NCBI GenBank assembly: GCA_903970355.1
Contig: CAJCIF010000363.1
Location: 1 to 5,830, forward strand
Length of the DNA stretch: 5,830 nt
Reading direction: 5' to 3'
Source of the DNA: Actinomycetota bacterium
GTDB lineage: Bacteria > Cyanobacteriota > Vampirovibrionia > Obscuribacterales > Obscuribacteraceae
Shown piece by piece: positions 1 through 3,321 of the stretch (within the stretch, counting starts at the first letter, position 1; the number at the start of each line of letters is the position of its first letter). A model generated the notes under the pieces. The model was not told where the DNA came from, searched no databases, and saw nothing but the letters and a program-made list of their open reading frames with translations. Position numbers and translations under genes: made by a program.

Positions 1-59
1 AGTCGCACTTAAAATGCGATGCCCGTAAGGGATTGAGGGTTCGAATCCCTCCGAGGGCA
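1..59 (+). tRNA. tRNA-Leu(UAA), 3' part, truncated by the window edge
   Basis: The anticodon stem TCGCA (3-7) pairs with TGCGA (15-19) around the loop CTTAAAA (8-14), placing anticodon TAA at 10-12. A long variable arm (20-34, CCC pairing with GGG) marks a class II tRNA, which with UAA means leucine. The T stem GAGGG/CCCTC (35-39/47-51) encloses TTCGAAT. The 3' acceptor strand CGAGGGC is at 52-58, with discriminator A at 59. The D arm and 5' acceptor strand lie outside the window. CCA is not encoded. A T-tract follows at 61-68. Confidence 0.93.
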
Positions 60-60
60 A

Positions 61-96
61 TTTTTTTTAGGGACGCACCATATTCAATGGCGTCCC
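61..96. other. T-tract plus hairpin between convergent tRNA and FAH-family gene
   Basis: Eight T residues (61-68) follow the tRNA almost directly. A perfect 7-bp stem comes next, GGGACGC (70-76) with GCGTCCC (90-96), and a 13-nt loop. The order is unusual: on the plus strand the T-tract precedes the hairpin, and on the minus strand the hairpin is followed by A residues, so neither strand shows a textbook hairpin-then-U-tract terminator. The T-tract may still help stop tRNA transcription, with the tRNA's own T arm and acceptor as the upstream structure. The position between two 3' ends fits a termination or RNA-end role, but that is inference. Confidence 0.4.
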
Positions 97-102
97 CAAA
101 TA

Positions 103-131
103 TCATATTTTGACCCATGTCATATTTTGAC
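103..131. repeat. 12-bp direct repeat spanning the FAH gene stop codon
   Basis: TCATATTTTGAC occurs at 103-114 and again, identically, at 120-131, a 17-bp period with 5 bp between copies. The second copy contains the stop codon (120-122) and last codons of the FAH-family gene. It may be a small tandem duplication at the gene's 3' end. It is too short, and has no partner in the adjacent tRNA, to be called an attachment site. Confidence 0.6.
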
Positions 132-941
132 TGGATTGTGCAATTTGCCAATACCGGTTACTTCGAGCTCTACCGTATCACCATCTTTAAGCCACGGATA
201 TCGGGCTGGTTCCAACATTTCTCCGGTTGCCTGATCAAATCTGGCGGAGAGCTCACCGATCGAGCCGTCACCGACGGTGCCTGAGCCAATGAGATAGCCG
301 GGATGAACGCTAATATTGAATTGCCCAAGAAATACCAGCAATTTGGCAAAGCTCCAGGCTTGCCGTTTGCCTGTGTCAGGGTGAACGTGATAGAGCGTAT
401 TGAAATTGGTATCACAGCGTGTTTCTCCATTCACCGTGAGACGCATAGGCAGATCAAATACACCATTTTCGTCCATGGCTAATTCGTGCGCCGGGACAAA
501 TTTCGGTCCGATACTCTTGCCGACAATCAACTTACTGTTCGTCGGTCCGAGTCCCTCCATATCTACTTTCTGAATGTCTCGGCAAGACCAATCGTTGACG
601 ATCGTAATCAGGCAATGGTTTTTGACGAATGCCAGCGCTTCTTCAAATGAGGTCAGGAGTGCTTCTTTGGTGACCAGGCATCCCAGTTCAAATTCGTAGT
701 CGGGCATCTTGGTTATGGCTGGAATCTTCACTTCATCTCCAGGGCCAAATACCTTTTCTGGTGGCAGATCGATTATGTAATAGGTAGCATGGTCGTACCA
801 GGCTTTTGGTACTGTTGCACCCCTACGTTCGCGGTATTGCTTAATGTGTTTCTCAAACGCCAGGAAATCAATAAAAATCTTGGGCTGAGGAATTTGGCGG
901 CCGAATATTTCGACCAGGGGCGTTTGCCGGGTGAAGAGCAT
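120..941 (-). CDS. fumarylacetoacetate hydrolase (FAH) family protein
   Basis: The product has 273 residues and belongs to the FAH superfamily, metal-dependent enzymes that cleave or otherwise process 2-oxo or 1,3-diketo acids; it is probably cytosolic. Residues matching the human FAH active site are visible: D25 and H32 (DFLAFEKH), metal ligands E83 and E85 (DYEFELG), D117 and Q124 (NDWSCRDIQ), and K137 (GPTNSK), with the usual Q-to-K spacing of 13. The human Tyr128 position is Leu27. A GSGT segment near residue 220 also fits the family. The ATG at 941 is chosen because GAGG (950-953) lies 8 nt upstream and the family domain begins soon after. An in-frame TTG at 974 would add 11 residues but falls within a likely -10 box. 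No tyrosine or aromatic catabolism genes are nearby, so the substrate is unknown and true FAH activity should not be assumed. It is convergent with the tRNA and divergent from the gene at 1059. Confidence 0.92.
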   Translation of the reverse strand: MLFTRQTPLVEIFGRQIPQPKIFIDFLAFEKHIKQYRERRGATVPKAWYDHATYYIIDLPPEKVFGPGDEVKIPAITKMPDYEFELGCLVTKEALLTSFEEALAFVKNHCLITIVNDWSCRDIQKVDMEGLGPTNSKLIVGKSIGPKFVPAHELAMDENGVFDLPMRLTVNGETRCDTNFNTLYHVHPDTGKRQAWSFAKLLVFLGQFNISVHPGYLIGSGTVGDGSIGELSARFDQATGEMLEPARYPWLKDGDTVELEVTGIGKLHNPVKI

Positions 942-973
942 AATCGGTGCCTCAAGACAGCCTAACGCGCTCA

Positions 974-1002
974 ATTATGGCAGGTGAAAGACAAACCTAA
1001 TT
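974..1002 (-). promoter_or_regulatory. candidate promoter of the FAH-family gene (extended -10)
   Basis: Read on the minus strand, TGCCATAAT gives an extended -10 (TGN followed by CATAAT, box at 974-979), 5 of 6 to TATAAT. The position 17 bp upstream (997-1002, AATTAG) is a poor -35, as is common where an extended -10 is present. Transcription would begin near 967, giving a leader of about 26 nt before the ATG at 941. This argues against translation from the TTG at 974. Confidence 0.4.
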
Positions 1003-1016
1003 GCACGCGCTATCAT
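988..1016 (+). promoter_or_regulatory. candidate promoter of the small membrane protein gene
   Basis: AAGACA (988-993, 4 of 6 to TTGACA) lies 17 bp before TATCAT (1011-1016, 5 of 6 to TATAAT). The predicted start near 1023 gives a leader of about 36 nt before the ATG at 1059. Its -35 lies between the two boxes of the candidate minus-strand promoter for the FAH gene, so the two would compete for polymerase. Match quality is moderate. Confidence 0.33.
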
Positions 1017-1058
1017 TTTCTGCTGGAAAGTGCTGAATCCCGATTTTAAAGGTTTCTT

Positions 1059-1217
1059 ATGCCTGACTCTGTCTCCAATATTTTAGCCACGCAAACGACT
1101 GATCCTGGTGGCTTCACTCTCATGGTTATCTGTATTTCGCTGTTGGTGATTTTGGCAGCAACACTAATGGTGGTGACACTCACCTACAAGAAGAAAAAAA
1201 ATGAGCCGAAACCCTAG
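1059..1217 (+). CDS. small single-pass membrane protein, 52 residues, unknown function
   Basis: This short frame reads from an ATG preceded by AAAGG (1048-1052) at 6 nt spacing, a good ribosome binding site, and ends in TAG followed at once by an in-frame TAA. The first 18 residues are polar (two Asp, no Lys or Arg) and end in DPGG. Residues 19-42 are one uninterrupted hydrophobic helix (FTLMVICISL and on to VVTLT). The tail is YKKKKNEPKP. By the positive-inside rule the N terminus would face out and the lysine tail would be in the cytoplasm. It is divergent from the FAH gene and 106 bp upstream of the coiled-coil gene on the same strand. I recognise no family. The combination of ribosome site, membrane helix, basic tail and tandem stops makes chance unlikely, but there is no homology evidence. 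It could be a small regulatory membrane peptide or a toxin-like peptide; nothing here decides. Confidence 0.62.
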   Translation: MPDSVSNILATQTTDPGGFTLMVICISLLVILAATLMVVTLTYKKKKNEPKP

Positions 1218-1228
1218 TAATTTAGGAT

Positions 1229-1241
1229 GGCAAGAGTTGCC
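1229..1241. repeat. short inverted repeat overlapping a -35 box
   Basis: GGCAA (1229-1233) and TTGCC (1237-1241) form a perfect 5-bp inverted repeat around GAG. Its right arm overlaps the -35 hexamer TTGCCA (1237-1242) of the promoter below, so it could be an operator-like site. As RNA it would be a weak hairpin just after the small membrane protein gene. Its function is inferred from position only. Confidence 0.35.
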
Positions 1242-1265
1242 AATAAATCTGATACCACGCATAAT
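1237..1265 (+). promoter_or_regulatory. sigma-70-type promoter for the coiled-coil protein gene
   Basis: TTGCCA (1237-1242, 5 of 6 to TTGACA) and CATAAT (1260-1265, 5 of 6 to TATAAT) are separated by exactly 17 bp. A start near 1272 gives a leader of about 50 nt to the ATG at 1324. This is the best promoter match in the window and suggests the coiled-coil gene can be transcribed on its own, with or without readthrough from the small gene upstream. Confidence 0.55.
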
Positions 1266-1323
1266 GGCGCTGACAACTAACCTGCTTGCCGGGAACCGGT
1301 AGCCTAGCTAGAAAGATCAGCCG

Positions 1324-1803
1324 ATGACTGCACAGCCGCAATTTGATTTCACCCCGCCCGAAGACAACGTAAGCCTTGAGGGCCTGGAAGATTTTCTAGA
1401 GCCGAGTGAAAAACAACAAAGCGGACAGTCGGAGCATTCCGAAACAGGCTACATTTTGCATCTGCTCGATCGAATTGTCGAAGTCTATAATCTCATGCAG
1501 GTTACATCGGACCGCTTAGCCTATGCGCAAGAGCGCTTAAAGAGCCTCGAACTGGTTATGCGCATGCAAGCCGAACAAATAGCTGTGTTGCCTTATTACC
1601 AAAAGCGAGTTCTCGATCTGGAAAAGACGAGCAAGAATCAAGAACTCACGCTGCAAAAGCAAACTGATCAGTTGTCGGTCATCCCGTACTATCAGGGTAA
1701 GATAATTGAACTCGAACAGGAAAACGCTAAGATCAAGGCTGAAAACGAGTATCTGAACAAGCACTGGCTGAAGAAATTGTTTTCCTGGTTCTATAAAAAC
1801 TGA
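1324..1803 (+). CDS. uncharacterised coiled-coil protein with an internal repeat
   Basis: The product has 159 residues, is probably cytosolic (no signal peptide or membrane segment), and belongs to no family I recognise. Residues 1-40 are acidic, polar and probably disordered. Residues 43-145 are strongly helical with heptad-like spacing of L, I, V and Y. An internal repeat is clear: QAEQIAVLPYYQKRVLDLE (82-100) against QTDQLSVIPYYQGKIIELE (113-131), a 31-residue period in which a conserved PYYQ interrupts each helix. The C terminus (LKKLFSWFYKN) is basic and aromatic and could form a short amphipathic helix for membrane or partner contact. The start is the first ATG; GAAAG (1311-1315) 8 nt upstream is only a weak ribosome site. 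A strong terminator follows the stop by 16 nt, so this ends its transcription unit. A scaffold or oligomerising role is possible but is inference. Confidence 0.85.
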   Translation: MTAQPQFDFTPPEDNVSLEGLEDFLEPSEKQQSGQSEHSETGYILHLLDRIVEVYNLMQVTSDRLAYAQERLKSLELVMRMQAEQIAVLPYYQKRVLDLEKTSKNQELTLQKQTDQLSVIPYYQGKIIELEQENAKIKAENEYLNKHWLKKLFSWFYKN

Positions 1804-1819
1804 GAACAACAGACAAAGT

Positions 1820-1854
1820 AAATAAAAGGGCGGCGCAATGCCGCCCTTTTATTT
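1820..1854. terminator. strong symmetric intrinsic terminator
   Basis: A perfect 15-bp inverted repeat runs from 1820-1834 to 1840-1854, with core GGGCGGC/GCCGCCC and loop GCAAT. The GC core is flanked by A-rich sequence on the left and TTTTATTT on the right, so each strand shows a GC stem followed by a T-rich tract. It lies 17 nt after the coiled-coil gene stop on the plus strand. By symmetry it could also stop minus-strand readthrough from the right. Confidence 0.92.
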
Positions 1855-1855
1855 G

Positions 1856-1889
1856 TTATAGAGGGCGGCTGGTATTTCGCCCTCTATAA
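1856..1889. repeat. palindrome 1 (12-bp stem, GGGCG core)
   Basis: TTATAGAGGGCG (1856-1867) pairs perfectly with CGCCCTCTATAA (1878-1889) around a 10-nt loop. It starts two bases after the terminator and shares its GGGCGGC core (1863-1869). No T-tract follows it, so it is more likely a dispersed palindromic repeat than a second terminator. From here to about 1975 I see only a weak 6-bp inverted repeat (1939-1944/1951-1956) and no gene. Confidence 0.75.
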
Positions 1890-1981
1890 AGCTTGACCTT
1901 ACTTATATTTCGTCCAGCCACACCTCCCTTCTTTGTCGATTCGAAATTTCTCGAATAAAAACCGCCAAGGTATTAATGTAG

Positions 1982-2052
1982 AGGGCAGCGGTAGGTGGCT
2001 TCGCCACTACCTGTATAGCGGGCGGCTAAAGTCGCCCCTACACTGCTGCCCT
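1982..2052. repeat. branched palindromic element, two hairpins inside an outer stem
   Basis: The outer stem AGGGCAGC (1982-1989) pairs with GCTGCCCT (2045-2052). Inside lie two arms. Arm A is GGTA-G-GTGGC (1990-1999) with GCCACTACC (2003-2011), 9 bp with one bulged G and a TTC loop. Arm B is GGGCGGC (2020-2026) with GTCGCCC (2031-2037), loop TAAA, extended across an internal loop by TGTA (2012-2015) with TACA (2039-2042). Together they can form a three-way junction. The arms share the GGGCGGC-like core of the neighbouring palindromes. It could be a compound repetitive element or a structured RNA; no promoter is apparent. Confidence 0.7.
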
Positions 2053-2083
2053 TACATTTCCCCTTCGTACTTTGGTTTGGTTT

Positions 2084-2112
2084 TGTAAGGGCGGTCTGGA
2101 GCCGCCCTTACA
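2084..2112. repeat. palindrome 3 (11-bp stem), at the 3' end of the exported-protein gene
   Basis: TGTAAGGGCGG (2084-2094) pairs perfectly with CCGCCCTTACA (2102-2112) around a 7-nt loop. The right flank, GCCCTTACATTCCCC, nearly repeats the right flank of the branched element (GCCCTTACATTTCCCC, 2048-2063), showing that the two share a unit longer than the stem. It lies 13 nt past the stop codon of the minus-strand gene at 2126. On that strand it is followed by A and C rather than T residues, so it may protect an mRNA 3' end but is not a classical terminator. Confidence 0.75.
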
Positions 2113-2125
2113 TTCCCCTGCAAGG

Positions 2126-2521
2126 CTAGTGCGTGTAGCTCACTATGTGAACGTTTGCTATGGCATCAGTCTTGTCGGCTGTGGCGCGATCAAGGTTCTT
2201 TTGGAATTGCTCCAATTTAGCCACTATTACTCGTTCGTCTTTTGGACTCAATCCATAGTGATCTGCGCGTAATTGATCTTCTTTTGTGGTGATACCATCT
2301 AAATCTCGTCTGAACTGTGCCAATTCGTTGGTGCCAATGTAGCCTCGTTCGTAGGCGTCGTTAAGTTGCACTGACAGACTGTCTTCTGCTTTGTGCACTG
2401 CGCCTACCGGCGGTTCCCAATTGTTCCAATCGAAACTTGCATAACAAGGAATGCCCCACAGTAAACCGATGCCGAGTGCAAGCACTGCACTGGCGTTTTT
2501 GATGTTGCTCAAGGATTTCAT
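2126..2521 (-). CDS. small exported protein, unknown function
   Basis: The precursor has 131 residues. It begins with a Sec signal peptide: a basic n-region (MKSLSNIK), a hydrophobic core at about 10-25 (ASAVLALGIGLLWGIP), and a probable signal peptidase I cut after CYA (A28). The cysteine at 26 does not sit in a good lipobox. The mature part of about 103 residues is charged and helical. Two stretches resemble tandem helical hairpins with a G-x-I/L-x-x-x-E pattern: GYIGTNELAQFRRDL (60-74) and GLSPKDERVIVAKLEQF (90-106). The ATG at 2521 is chosen over upstream ATGs at 2554 and 2551 because GGAGG (2530-2534) lies 8 nt before it and the signal peptide then starts at residue 1. It follows the phosphorylase/mutase operon on the same strand after 134 bp. 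A periplasmic or surface location is likely; no function can be assigned. Confidence 0.82.
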   Translation of the reverse strand: MKSLSNIKNASAVLALGIGLLWGIPCYASFDWNNWEPPVGAVHKAEDSLSVQLNDAYERGYIGTNELAQFRRDLDGITTKEDQLRADHYGLSPKDERVIVAKLEQFQKNLDRATADKTDAIANVHIVSYTH

Positions 2522-2655
2522 CTTTTTCTCCTCCCCGACTTCCATTAGCATCATGCTCTTCGACGCGTTAATGAGACGTCAAAATTTGAGCGCTGAATCT
2601 TATAGGTTTATAAAGAAGAAGGTGGCTGAAAGATCTGGATCGCTCCAGGGTTGCC
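2522..2655 (-). promoter_or_regulatory. intergenic leader with strong ribosome site and a weak hairpin
   Basis: Just before the exported-protein start the minus strand reads GGGGAGGAG (2528-2536), an unusually strong purine ribosome site. Near the mutase gene end, CTGGA (2635-2639) and TCCAG (2644-2648) form a 5-bp stem that on the minus strand has a GCGA (GNRA) tetraloop. No U-tract follows, so it is at best a weak terminator. A TATAAG hexamer (2599-2604, minus) could be a -10, but no -35 stands out. Whether the downstream gene has its own promoter or relies on readthrough is open. Confidence 0.4.
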
Positions 2656-3321
2656 TTATGCGAGTACTTTATTGAAAGTGGCGCTGAAGGCCTCGCCAAC
2701 CGGAAAGCCGGTTAAGTCCGGAATTACCATATCTGCCTGTGTTAGCACTTTAGGGTCGCCAACACCTACGGCATACATACCAGCGGATTTGATCGCCTGT
2801 ACACCAACAACTGCATCTTCGACGCCTATGCATTCAGACGGTGATGATCCCAACTGCTTAGCGGCAAGGAGAAAAATATCCGGGGCCGGCTTTCCATGTT
2901 TGACCTGGTTGGAGTCAACAACATAGTCGAAGAGATCCGAAATTCCGAGTTTATTCAAAATGGTGGCGGCATTCTTGCTGGCTGAAGCAAGTGCGAGCTT
3001 GATTCCCATTTTCCGAAGACTTGTCAGCGTCGAATGGGCACCAGGCAAAAGGTCCTTTGCGGTCATTTCTTCGATCAGTACTTTGTAGTCTTCGTTCTTC
3101 TCATCAGCCATAGCCAGTTTTTCTTGCTCGCTGTATTTTTTTGTGCCCTGAGCAAGAATGAGCTCAAGAGAGTTCATGCGATCGACACCCTTCAATTTTT
3201 CGTTGAAAGCATCGTCGATGTCTAAACCAATTTTGTTGGCTAGACGTTTCCACGCCAGGAAATGAAAGCGGGCAGTATCAGTTATAACGCCGTCCAGATC
3301 GAATATTACTGTTTTAGGCAT
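2656..3321 (-). CDS. pgmB: beta-phosphoglucomutase
   Basis: This cytosolic HAD-superfamily enzyme interconverts beta-D-glucose 1-phosphate and glucose 6-phosphate (EC 5.4.2.6). At 221 residues it matches the length of the Lactococcus lactis enzyme, and the key residues align almost number for number: nucleophile D8 and acid/base D10 in FDLDGVITDT, H20, R49 in KGVDRMNSL, the SASK motif at 114-117, K144 in HGKPAPD, and the Mg2+ ligands E168/D169 in GVEDA. The cap domain spans about 16-85. The ATG overlaps the last 8 bases of the phosphorylase gene, including its stop, and only a weak AAGA-type ribosome site precedes it, so translation is probably coupled. The neighbour supplies its substrate. 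All catalytic residues are present. Specificity for beta-glucose 1-phosphate rests on the close family match plus this pairing. Confidence 0.95.
   Translation of the reverse strand: MPKTVIFDLDGVITDTARFHFLAWKRLANKIGLDIDDAFNEKLKGVDRMNSLELILAQGTKKYSEQEKLAMADEKNEDYKVLIEEMTAKDLLPGAHSTLTSLRKMGIKLALASASKNAATILNKLGISDLFDYVVDSNQVKHGKPAPDIFLLAAKQLGSSPSECIGVEDAVVGVQAIKSAGMYAVGVGDPKVLTQADMVIPDLTGFPVGEAFSATFNKVLA

Noticed and set aside
1..131. Integration (att) site at the tRNA-Leu
   Set aside because: No integrase and no second copy of the tRNA 3' end are seen; the nearby direct repeat is unrelated to the tRNA.
120..974. Longer FAH-family protein starting at TTG 974
   Set aside because: The first 11 residues are not family-like, no ribosome site precedes the TTG, and the codon lies in a likely -10 box. 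The ATG at 941 has GAGG at 8 nt.
1227..1280. 17-residue frame starting at ATG 1227
   Set aside because: There is no spaced ribosome site, it is very short, and it overlaps the promoter of the coiled-coil gene.
1855..2125. Palindrome cluster as an insertion sequence or CRISPR array
   Set aside because: No transposase, terminal inverted repeats with target duplication, or regularly spaced identical repeats with unique spacers are present.
2072..2272. Plus-strand frame across palindrome 3
   Set aside because: It begins in the palindrome region and runs antisense to the exported-protein gene, with no ribosome site and no family-like sequence.
2126..2554. Longer exported protein from ATG 2554 or 2551
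   Set aside because: This would put the ribosome site GGAGG inside the coding region and place 11 charged residues ahead of a normal signal peptide.
2635..2648. Terminator after the phosphorylase/mutase operon
   Set aside because: The stem is only 5 bp and no U-tract follows on the minus strand; kept only as a weak hairpin.
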